Assembly: GCA_029942265.1 (NCBI GenBank)
Contig: JAOZTO010000090.1
Location: 1-6,592 of the forward strand
DNA from: Desulfocapsa sp.
GTDB lineage: Bacteria; Desulfobacterota; Desulfobulbia; Desulfobulbales; Desulfocapsaceae
Direction: 5' to 3'
Length of the DNA: 6,592 nt
Shown: positions 1 through 6,174 of the stretch, piece after piece
Layout: the number at the start of each line of letters is the position of its first letter
How positions within the stretch are numbered: position 1 is the first letter of the stretch
The notes under the pieces: model-generated
Told to the model about the DNA's origin: nothing
What the model saw: the letters and a program-made list of their open reading frames with translations, nothing else
Database searches by the model: none
Program-made: the position numbers and the translations under genes

Positions 1-1237
1 GAAATATATCTTCATCATAGAACGTTCCGAAAAGATCTTGTAATGCAGCTAGACTCAGCTGTTTTTTTTCATACAGACAGGAAATAAACTGCTGACTGAG
101 TACGCTTGGCATTTCACCAGACAGGGCAGATTCCACCTGTCCATCTTCTGCCAAACGAAGCAATGCCAGAAACCGTAGTAACTGCTCCCCGGCTCCTCCA
201 CCACGACAGATCCCCCAAAAATGAATAGAATTCTCCCGCCTGTTTGCCCTGCCAATACGTTGTAAAAATGCGGAAACAGAATCGGGCGGTTCAAAAAGAA
301 GTACCGCATCCACATCACCGACATCAATACCAAGCTCAAGAGTACTTGTTGCCACACAGACAGCACGCTCCTGCTCGCGAAATTGCTGCTCAACAGTTTG
401 CCTTTCTTTGGTGTTGAGATTGGAATAGTGGAGTAATGTTCGCCCATTAAAAGAGCCGATTTCATTTAACAACCCAAAAATCTTATCGCATCGCCCTCGG
501 CTATTGGCAAAAATCAGAATTTTTCTATATTTCCATTCTTCTGATAGGTCAGACAAGAGACTGACCAACTCATTCTCATCATCTTTTAGATGAATAAGAC
601 GGGGCTGAATCTCACGTCGAACATTCTCAGTGAGTAGAATATACTCGGGACGGAATTGAAGAAAACTGCACACAGCATCCGGGTCAGCAATGGTGGCAGA
701 CAAGGCGACTCGCTGTAATGTCCTGCCTGTGCGTCTTTCCAGGCGCTGCATAAGCCAGGACAATTGTCGCCCACGATACTGATGGACAAAAGGATGAACT
801 TCATCAATGATGATTGTGCGAACATGCTGTAAAAATGCTCGTAAATCAGTGTTTGAACTTCCAAGCATTACATCTAGGGATTCTGGAGTGGTGAGAATAA
901 TGTCAGGACGACCACCAGCAGACTTTATATCGCCGGTTCGGATGGCTAAACGAATACCTAATCGGTCTTTAAGCAACGTACTGAACCGCCGCCGAATATC
1001 AAAGGCCAGTGCTCTTGTTGGAACGATATATAAAGCTGTTGTTTTTCTGCCGGAGGCAATAATTCCCTCAAGACACGGGGCAAGTATTGCTTCTGTTTTT
1101 CCTGATCCGGTAGCTGATTGGAGAATAAGGTCTTTGCCATCCAAAATTGGCTGAATGGCTTGTTCTTGAACCCTGTGCAGGGTTGTAAAGCTTCCGTAAA
1201 AAGCCCGGAAAGTATTGGGGAGCTTGAGAATTGAAAT
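1..1237 (-). CDS. Lhr-like DEAD/DEAH-box (SF2) helicase, C-terminus cut by window edge, probable ATT start
   Basis: An uninterrupted frame of 412 codons runs from 1237 off the left edge. It encodes an ATP-dependent nucleic-acid helicase of superfamily 2. With ATT as residue 1, the Q-motif-like HRVQEQAI is at 21-28, Walker A ATGSGKTE at 42-49, PTRAL at 73-77, TTPE at 116-119, the DEVH box at 145-148, SAT at 180-182, ILIFANSR at 240-247, STLELGID at 298-305 and QRIGRANR at 326-333. The stretch after motif VI, with PSVLSQQF near 377, resembles the start of the winged-helix part of Lhr-type helicases, so a large C-terminal portion should lie outside the window. An in-frame TAA (1238-1240) directly precedes ATT 1235-1237, and no ATG or GTG follows before Walker A. 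AGAGGTG ends five bases before the ATT. The product would begin as SILKLPNTFRAFYG, which is plausible for the family. The gene lies 40 bp downstream of the zeta-like kinase and could share its transcript. An upstream frameshift or an ATG-to-ATT mutation are alternatives. The helicase assignment is firm; the substrate is unknown. Confidence 0.9.
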   Translation of the reverse strand, partial: MSILKLPNTFRAFYGSFTTLHRVQEQAIQPILDGKDLILQSATGSGKTEAILAPCLEGIIASGRKTTALYIVPTRALAFDIRRRFSTLLKDRLGIRLAIRTGDIKSAGGRPDIILTTPESLDVMLGSSNTDLRAFLQHVRTIIIDEVHPFVHQYRGRQLSWLMQRLERRTGRTLQRVALSATIADPDAVCSFLQFRPEYILLTENVRREIQPRLIHLKDDENELVSLLSDLSEEWKYRKILIFANSRGRCDKIFGLLNEIGSFNGRTLLHYSNLNTKERQTVEQQFREQERAVCVATSTLELGIDVGDVDAVLLFEPPDSVSAFLQRIGRANRRENSIHFWGICRGGGAGEQLLRFLALLRLAEDGQVESALSGEMPSVLSQQFISCLYEKKQLSLAALQDLFGTFYDEDIF

Positions 1238-1243
1238 TTACGC

Positions 1244-1250
1244 ACCTCTG
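1244..1250 (-). promoter_or_regulatory. Ribosome binding site for the helicase gene
   Basis: The minus strand reads AGAGGTG, then CGTAA, then ATT in the helicase frame. The gap of five bases from GGTG to the start codon is the same as at the antitoxin-like gene (GGTG-ATATT-ATG) and at the second permease (GGTG-AAGAC-ATG). This shared spacing is the main argument that ATT at 1235-1237 is the initiation codon. The GTG inside this site (1243-1245) opens a different frame that does not encode the helicase. Confidence 0.55.
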
Positions 1251-1277
1251 ATTTTTACCTGAAAGTACTGTGGCAAT

Positions 1278-1886
1278 TCATTGGTTTGGGATTGAATCAA
1301 ATATCGGTTTTGCCCAAGGAGTTAAATTCTCATAATTTTTTGCTATTTTCCCGTCAGTAACACGAAACATTAAACAAGGATCAGTATCTTTCTTTGAGTT
1401 GTCATAAAAATAGATGCGATCTACCCAAGGGACAACTTCGACACACTTTGCAATTGACCGATAATACCTACTAATTATTTTTTTGATCGGAACATCATGA
1501 CCACCTTCCAAAACACGTAGTGCAACTCTTTGTGCGTTGATAGATGGATCATTAGTACAAACAAAAAACAATCTGACAAAAAAACCAGCCGCTTTTGCCC
1601 TTTGTACAAAATCTACCTTTTCTGTTGTAGAAAAAACAGTTTCTAAAGCCATGCTTTTCTTGTTACTTAAGAAGTTTTCTCGTCTTTCTTTTGCAAGGTT
1701 AGCAGCTTTTACAAAGGATTCTATTGAATCCCAACCGCCAAATTCTTGTTGGGCTATGAAATCAGGGTTAATATATTCGCAATCATCCATCCATTCGTGA
1801 CGCAATAGTTTCTCGGTGATTGTCGTTTTTCCTGAACCATTGGGACCCGCAACAACAATAAGTCTTGGTTTTTGAATAATCGTCAT
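1278..1886 (-). CDS. Zeta-toxin-like P-loop kinase (toxin of a putative toxin-antitoxin pair)
   Basis: This 202-residue P-loop protein resembles the zeta/PezT family, whose characterised members phosphorylate UDP-N-acetylglucosamine-type sugars and so disturb cell-wall synthesis. Walker A GPNGSGKT lies at 14-21. NPD at 40-42 fits the family's catalytic aspartate region, and E82 in LETVFST fits the substrate-binding glutamate. R120, R124 and R140 around GGHDVP (128-133) fit the arginines that grip phosphate. At 202 residues it is shorter than PezT or zeta and looks like the compact core only, so the real substrate could differ. Its ATG overlaps the stop of the upstream small gene (ATGA, 1883-1886), and no Shine-Dalgarno sequence is seen, which points to translational coupling. 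The helicase gene begins 40 bp after its stop. Family membership is well supported by motifs; toxicity and substrate are inferred. Confidence 0.82.
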   Translation of the reverse strand: MTIIQKPRLIVVAGPNGSGKTTITEKLLRHEWMDDCEYINPDFIAQQEFGGWDSIESFVKAANLAKERRENFLSNKKSMALETVFSTTEKVDFVQRAKAAGFFVRLFFVCTNDPSINAQRVALRVLEGGHDVPIKKIISRYYRSIAKCVEVVPWVDRIYFYDNSKKDTDPCLMFRVTDGKIAKNYENLTPWAKPIFDSIPNQ

Positions 1887-2071
1887 ACAGAGAGAGAAGT
1901 TTGTCTGTTACGGATTCCTTCAGCAATTGCATCTCGGATTTTCTTGGAATGCAGAGACATTGCCTTTTGTTTACGTTTGCGAGCATCATTACCCGCCTGA
2001 TTTATTAGCTCAAAAAGCTTTTTTTCTCCATCTTCTCGATTTTTCTTATTTAATTTAATATTTTCTTTCAT
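1883..2071 (-). CDS. Small basic protein, putative antitoxin for the zeta-like kinase
   Basis: The product has 62 residues, is very rich in Lys and Arg, and looks mostly helical, with a basic stretch KNREDGEKK near 10-18, DARKRKQK at 29-36 and a C-terminal IRDAIAEGIRNRQ. I do not recognise a named family, and it has neither an evident HTH nor clear similarity to epsilon or PezA antitoxins. The antitoxin role rests on its layout: a small gene directly upstream of a zeta-like kinase, with stop and start overlapping in ATGA. The ATG at 2069-2071 was chosen because AAAGGTG lies five bases upstream; a longer frame back to 2122 lacks such a site. It might instead bind RNA, or be an accessory protein. 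Confidence 0.72.
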   Translation of the reverse strand: MKENIKLNKKNREDGEKKLFELINQAGNDARKRKQKAMSLHSKKIRDAIAEGIRNRQTSLSV

Positions 2072-2076
2072 AATAT

Positions 2077-2083
2077 CACCTTT
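2077..2083 (-). promoter_or_regulatory. Ribosome binding site of the antitoxin-like gene
   Basis: The minus strand reads AAAGGTG, then ATATT, then ATG. The site fixes the start at 2071 rather than at an in-frame ATG 51 bases further upstream. No convincing -35/-10 promoter could be assigned between this site and the palindrome at 2143-2301, although the kinase pair needs one in this region if it is transcribed separately. Confidence 0.65.
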
Positions 2084-2142
2084 CAATGAGAGCACAACTA
2101 TTTCGAATGATTTCCAAACCATCCATTACCGAAAGAATACTA

Positions 2143-2301
2143 AGGAACGTACATCAAATAACCTGAACATCTTTCCAGCCCTTTGTTCCGTCAGCTATAC
2201 TTAAAAAAACGTTACATACAGGTAGTATGGAAAACTTTTTTCAGTATAGCTGACGAAAAAATTTCAAAGAAGTATGTTCAGGTTGTTTAATTCCCGTTCC
2301 T
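2143..2301. repeat. Large imperfect palindrome, MITE-like element candidate
   Basis: Positions p and 4444-p pair without gaps around a five-base loop (2220-2224), and by hand about 56 of 77 positions are complementary. The perfect blocks are 7 bp at the ends (AGGAACG at 2143-2149 with CGTTCCT at 2295-2301), 11 bp (AACCTGAACAT at 2160-2170 with 2274-2284) and 13 bp (CGTCAGCTATACT at 2189-2201 with 2243-2255). The segment at 2171-2188 versus 2256-2273 is poorly paired. No open frame fits inside, and no T-run follows the stem on either strand, so a simple terminator is unlikely. Size and structure fit a non-autonomous inverted-repeat element, with TA dinucleotides near both ends as a possible but unproven target duplication. 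It lies about 70 bases upstream of the antitoxin-like gene and could affect its transcription. Confidence 0.7.
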
Positions 2302-2325
2302 AACGCAGTAAACCGCAAGTAAGTA

Positions 2326-2347
2326 CCTTATGGGGATATCCATAAGG
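2326..2347. repeat. Small perfect hairpin
   Basis: CCTTATGG at 2326-2333 and CCATAAGG at 2340-2347 form an 8-bp perfect stem around the loop GGATAT. The plus strand continues with ATATTTTAT, which is only weakly terminator-like, and no plus-strand gene precedes it. It may be a short structured element or operator; its function is unknown. Confidence 0.35.
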
Positions 2348-2519
2348 ATATTTTATAGGAACTCCCATTTCTTATTTTTTATGACAGGATTTAAGAAGTA
2401 AGATACTAAATTTTTACGCTCTTAACCAGATTTTAATTAGTGCCTGACGCAAACCAATTAACAACGCAAATACCAACACTTACGCTAAAAAGAATCGACA
2501 AAAAAAATAAAAACTCAAA
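2348..2519. other. AT-rich intergenic stretch downstream of the DHH-CBS gene
   Basis: No coding frame, tRNA or other RNA gene is recognisable here. Just after the DHH-CBS stop, the minus-strand transcript would run through a U-rich stretch (about 2496-2514), but there is no GC-rich stem before it. Rho-dependent or weak termination is possible. ACGCAAA occurs twice, at 2447 and 2464, and is too short to interpret. Confidence 0.4.
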
Positions 2520-3821
2520 TCACCCCGGCAGCAAATCATAAAAATATGTAAGAATATCCGTCCTGGTAACAATACCTATCATCTCACCATTGTGGACTAC
2601 CGGTAGATGCCCCACATCTTTTTCAATCATTGTTCGTGCCGCAGTAGCAGGTGAGGTGGTTGGGGAAATTGTAGTTATATCTCTTGCCATAAATGCCTTT
2701 ACCGGGCTATTCCACTGCCTTTCTTTTGTAAGTTTCTTCAGATCCCAAAGAACGACTATACCCTTAATTTCGTTCCCTTCTACCACCATAACCCCTCTGA
2801 TATTTTTAGCAGCCATAAGTGCCTGGACTTCATGCATTGGTGTACTCGGGCTGACCGAGCAAACAGGAAACGACATAATATCTGATATTTGAACAAGCCC
2901 TGTCTGTTTCTTGCTAAGAAGATCTACTATTTTATCTTTAATAGCAGCAGGAGAGATTTGATTCGCTTTAACGGTAGCAGATCCAGCCCCTGCATGACCT
3001 CCACCGCCGAAATGAATCATAACATGACTGATATCAACACTTTCCACTCCGCTGCGACCAATAATGGTATATCTCGATTCATTGATAAAAATAACAAAAA
3101 TGGCACTGACATTAATGATCTTTCGATACATATTGACTACAGCTGCAAGATTTGTCACACTTTTATCAAGATAGACCGTATTGAATCCGATGGAATTACC
3201 GTTGATTGACACCTTTTCAGTTTCTTTCATCATTTCAAAAAGGATTTCTTTCTGAGTTTCCTCATAGGGAGGGTTGAGAAAAAAACCGGCAACATTCAGA
3301 TCTGCGCCGTTCTCAAGCAGATACACAGCGGCTCTTGCATCATCTGCTGTGGTTGCAGGGAACGTCAAATGTCCTGTATCCTCATAAAGCCCTATCAGCA
3401 ATACCGTTGAAACCAGCGGACTGATACTGAGATCCCTTCGTATCATCTCTTTAACAAACAAAGTGACGGTGGCACCTATTTGTTCTCGGCAAGACCAATC
3501 AGCTTTGATATTACCATCCACAGCCATATGATGATCCCACAAATCGATCTTCAGATTATCTTTAGCTTTCAGTTTTTCCATCCTGTCGAGACGATGCCAC
3601 TGATTGGTGTCCACCACTATCAGCTTTGTCACCTGTTCGGGATCTATCTCGTTGGGAAGAATGAGATTAAAGGCTGTTTTATGGGTGGAAAGAAACTGAT
3701 CGACATTGCGATTTACTGCTTTGGGAATCACCCCAACACAACCGGGATAAATAATTGTAGCGCCAATAACAGATGCTAAGGCATCAAAGTCTGTGTTTTT
3801 ATGAGTCGTTGCTATTTCCAT
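2520..3821 (-). CDS. DHH-DHHA1 phosphoesterase-like protein with two CBS domains
   Basis: This 433-residue soluble protein of the DHH superfamily would hydrolyse phosphodiester or pyrophosphate bonds with Mn ions. Motif I is THKNTDFDA (H7, D11, D13), motif II DTN at 71-73, motif III DHH at 96-98, and motif IV includes D148 in YEDTG. DHHA1 substrate binding is marked by FGGGGHAGAGS at 271-281. Two CBS domains follow at roughly 314-365 and 376-430 (IVVLWDL and GIVTRTDIL ends); such pairs usually bind adenine nucleotides and act as sensors. All metal ligands look intact. In many bacteria this domain set is the N-terminal half of a larger fusion with a tRNA nucleotidyltransferase/poly(A)-polymerase domain; here the frame stops right after CBS2. 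The ATG is chosen because the family N-terminus starts immediately before motif I, although no good Shine-Dalgarno site sits close to it. It follows the permease gene by 29 bp, so it is probably on the export operon transcript. Possible substrates are nanoRNA or cyclic dinucleotides; neither can be decided here. Confidence 0.9.
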   Translation of the reverse strand: MEIATTHKNTDFDALASVIGATIIYPGCVGVIPKAVNRNVDQFLSTHKTAFNLILPNEIDPEQVTKLIVVDTNQWHRLDRMEKLKAKDNLKIDLWDHHMAVDGNIKADWSCREQIGATVTLFVKEMIRRDLSISPLVSTVLLIGLYEDTGHLTFPATTADDARAAVYLLENGADLNVAGFFLNPPYEETQKEILFEMMKETEKVSINGNSIGFNTVYLDKSVTNLAAVVNMYRKIINVSAIFVIFINESRYTIIGRSGVESVDISHVMIHFGGGGHAGAGSATVKANQISPAAIKDKIVDLLSKKQTGLVQISDIMSFPVCSVSPSTPMHEVQALMAAKNIRGVMVVEGNEIKGIVVLWDLKKLTKERQWNSPVKAFMARDITTISPTTSPATAARTMIEKDVGHLPVVHNGEMIGIVTRTDILTYFYDLLPG

Positions 3822-3850
3822 ACGAATTTGATGAAACTACTCATCCCCCC

Positions 3851-5014
3851 TCAAATTTTTTCAGTTTTTCCTTTCCACATTTTCAATTTTAACACGATAT
3901 AAGCGCTACTCCCATACAGAAGAGTAAGAAGTAATAAATGACTAACAAGTGATTTGATCTGATAAAAGTCTGCCCCCATCTGATTAAGAAGCACAAAGGC
4001 TTTTATTGCTGGTACGGCAGGAATAAACAGCATGGCTGTAAGAATTGGTGATGGAATTGCACTTGCCGGCCAGATAAAACCACAAGCAAAAACAATTGGC
4101 ATGGAACTGAGCAGCACAATCAACGAGGCAATCTCCCGCCGTGGAAGAAAATTGCCAAGGGTTATTCCTAAAAATATAGTTGAGAAAAGAAAAGGAACGC
4201 TAAGCAGTGCCAGATCTTTGATGCTTGCCAAACGGGGTATATCATACATCTCAAACGAAACCCCATAGTAATAAAGAGAGAGTACAACATACATTGCAAA
4301 GAAAAGCACAGCTCTCACTAATAGTAGCGCAGAAGCCGGAACATCCTGCCAATAGAGCTTTTCTCCTGCCGCCAGTTGCTCATTTTGTCTACCTGCAAGG
4401 ATTCCAACACCCATGACCAATGTTTGATGGAGGATAAGCACAAAAACTGCAGGTATAACGTAATTCACATATCCTCCAGCCTCGTTAAACATTGCATGTA
4501 AACCAAGTGTCACAGCGCTATACTGTTTTTTTGCAAGCTCCATTGTCTGACCAGACATCAGCAGACGTGTCACTGAAACTTCTGCTGCCAGTGTCTTACC
4601 AGCCGCCACCATCCCTTCCAGAACAGTGCTATACACCAGAAAATAACTGGCATCACCTGAATAGGATACTGTGGGGCTGTTCCCTTGAAGAATATCACGA
4701 TAAAAATGAGCAGGGATCACAAGGATTCCGGCCAGTTTATTGTCAAGCATCTGTTCTTTTGCTTCTGCAAGCGTATACGCCTGCCGTACAATATCAACCT
4801 GTGGCGTGGCATTGACCATCCGAATGAGGCGGCGACTGAGCTGACTGCCGTCAAGGTCAACGGCTACTACTGTCTGTTCTCGTGGTAACTCTTTTTCGTA
4901 TGGAAGAGGATATAGAAAGCTGTAAAAAATAACTCCACCAAAAACGGTAAGAATAAGAGCATCATTGGTGAAAATGGCACGTAACTCAGCCGCAATCAGG
5001 TCGAAAAGTTTCAT
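3851..5014 (-). CDS. ABC-2 type transport permease (second of two)
   Basis: This is a 387-residue inner-membrane permease of the ABC-2 exporter type, similar in architecture to the YhhJ/YbhR group. One N-terminal membrane segment lies at about 19-36. A large periplasmic domain of about 140 residues follows, with VDLDGSQLSRRLIRMV near 52-67. About five further segments lie at roughly 183-207, 228-251, 267-290, 296-315 and 355-376. GFIWPASAIPSPI (312-324) is a conserved-looking loop before the last segments. The start ATG overlaps the stop of the upstream permease (ATGA, 5011-5014) and has GGTG five bases upstream. It should form a heterodimer with the other permease and work with a HlyD-type adaptor and an outer-membrane channel. 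The exported substrate cannot be read from the sequence; multidrug, dye or lipid-like molecules are typical for the family. An ATPase partner is not seen in this window. Confidence 0.88.
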   Translation of the reverse strand: MKLFDLIAAELRAIFTNDALILTVFGGVIFYSFLYPLPYEKELPREQTVVAVDLDGSQLSRRLIRMVNATPQVDIVRQAYTLAEAKEQMLDNKLAGILVIPAHFYRDILQGNSPTVSYSGDASYFLVYSTVLEGMVAAGKTLAAEVSVTRLLMSGQTMELAKKQYSAVTLGLHAMFNEAGGYVNYVIPAVFVLILHQTLVMGVGILAGRQNEQLAAGEKLYWQDVPASALLLVRAVLFFAMYVVLSLYYYGVSFEMYDIPRLASIKDLALLSVPFLFSTIFLGITLGNFLPRREIASLIVLLSSMPIVFACGFIWPASAIPSPILTAMLFIPAVPAIKAFVLLNQMGADFYQIKSLVSHLLLLTLLYGSSAYIVLKLKMWKGKTEKI

Positions 5015-6174
5015 GTCTTCACCCGATTCTTTGTCTGTGCAGTTCTTCCAGCGAGAACAAGAGCAAGTAACCCAGGAAGTATAAAGAGAGCAAGGCTTTC
5101 CAACTGAGACTGTGACATCGAAATTGGCACACCATAATTTGTCTGAGCTATCTGTATATCAATATAGTGGCTAATGGGTAAGATACTTCGCCAGACTGTG
5201 GCAGGATCATTCATATTCGTTGCCGGAAAGGTAACTCCCATAAAGGCAAGTGCAGGTGCTGTATAGGCAGCGGCCAGACCAATACTACGGGCAGGATCTT
5301 TGCTTAGGAAAAATATAAGCGATCCCACCGCCTGACAGGCACAAACAGTGAGTAACTGACACAACACAAGAAACCCAAAATTACCATGCATCGGCCAACC
5401 AAGAAAGACAAACATACCCACCAGAAAACTGATCCCATGCAGCCAGAAAAGCAGCGTATAGGGGAGAAGTTTTCTAAAAAGAGCATGGGCCGGATGAGTG
5501 CCTAACCACACTGCCAAACCTTCACGTCGCAATTCTGCTGCAATGCACAACACGGTTGTAATAACGATAAAAATCTGCCACGTTGCCGGAATAATGGCAG
5601 AAACAAGAAACTGGGCATAGCTCTTATTGAGATTAAAGAGCGGTGTCATCTGGCTACCAATAGGTACGGCATCTCCAATCGCCTGGCTGATTATTGTCGT
5701 TTTTGAGGAAAGATTTTTCACGGTATCCAGCTGAGCCACCAGAGTACTGTGCGCCATGAGGATTTCAGATTTAATCAGCTTGCCAATCAGTAAAAACTGA
5801 TTGTTGTAAAAAGCTTCAACCTGAGGCGGATTACCACGAATGGCATTTTTTTCCATATCATCTGGCAGCAGCACAAGGCTGTATATATCACACTTTCGCA
5901 GGGCGCTGAAGCCTTCTTCAAGGGAGGGATAGTGGTTTTGGACAGAGAGTGTCGGACTGGCATCGTAATATCTGCTCATCTGACGGGAGAGTTTACTGTG
6001 ATCAAGATCAACAATTCCAATGGGTAAATCTCGTGCCAACCCTTGTGCAAAAATTGCATATACGATCAGAAAACAGACCGGAGGAAGCCAGCTCACCAGA
6101 GATAACAACCAGGGATCAGTAAGAATATTATGCCATTCTGAAGGCGTTTTTTCTGGTCGTGTTTCAGGAAGCAT
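5011..6174 (-). CDS. ABC-2 type transport permease (first of two)
   Basis: This 387-residue inner-membrane permease has the same layout as its neighbour, in the style of YbhS. A short cytoplasmic N-terminus precedes a membrane segment at about 24-44. A periplasmic domain follows with GIVDLDHSKLSRQMSRYYD near 53-71, and the remaining segments lie at about 188-213, 236-259, 266-290, 297-317 and 358-376. GVTFPATNMNDPATVWRSIL (313-332) matches the conserved pre-terminal loop of the family. Its ATG shares one base with the stop of the membrane fusion gene (TGATG, 6172-6176), with no strong Shine-Dalgarno sequence, so translation is probably coupled. The two permeases share the VDLD-S-LSR periplasmic motif and equal length, which suggests an old duplication followed by divergence. 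It presumably pairs with the next gene's product in a tripartite efflux system. Confidence 0.88.
   Translation of the reverse strand: MLPETRPEKTPSEWHNILTDPWLLSLVSWLPPVCFLIVYAIFAQGLARDLPIGIVDLDHSKLSRQMSRYYDASPTLSVQNHYPSLEEGFSALRKCDIYSLVLLPDDMEKNAIRGNPPQVEAFYNNQFLLIGKLIKSEILMAHSTLVAQLDTVKNLSSKTTIISQAIGDAVPIGSQMTPLFNLNKSYAQFLVSAIIPATWQIFIVITTVLCIAAELRREGLAVWLGTHPAHALFRKLLPYTLLFWLHGISFLVGMFVFLGWPMHGNFGFLVLCQLLTVCACQAVGSLIFFLSKDPARSIGLAAAYTAPALAFMGVTFPATNMNDPATVWRSILPISHYIDIQIAQTNYGVPISMSQSQLESLALFILPGLLALVLAGRTAQTKNRVKT

Noticed and set aside
55..864. Minus-strand frames at 55-465 and 586-864
   Set aside because: They are out-of-frame shadows of the helicase, whose true frame is open through both regions.
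807..1154. 115-codon plus-strand frame opposite the helicase
   Set aside because: It is antisense to the conserved helicase motifs and shows no domain of its own.
958..1245. 95-codon minus-strand frame starting at GTG 1243-1245
   Set aside because: It is a shifted reading of the helicase N-terminal region. The adjacent frame carries Walker A, PTRAL and all later helicase motifs over 412 codons, while this one has no recognisable content.
1883..2122. 79-codon version of the antitoxin-like gene
   Set aside because: The extra 17 residues have no ribosome binding site, whereas the internal ATG at 2071 has AAAGGTG at ideal spacing.
2189..2255. Palindrome core as a rho-independent terminator
   Set aside because: Neither strand has a T-run directly after the stem, and the structure extends symmetrically far beyond terminator size.
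2447..2470. Repeated ACGCAAA as iterons or operator
   Set aside because: There are only two 7-base copies in AT-rich DNA, with no further copies or symmetric structure.
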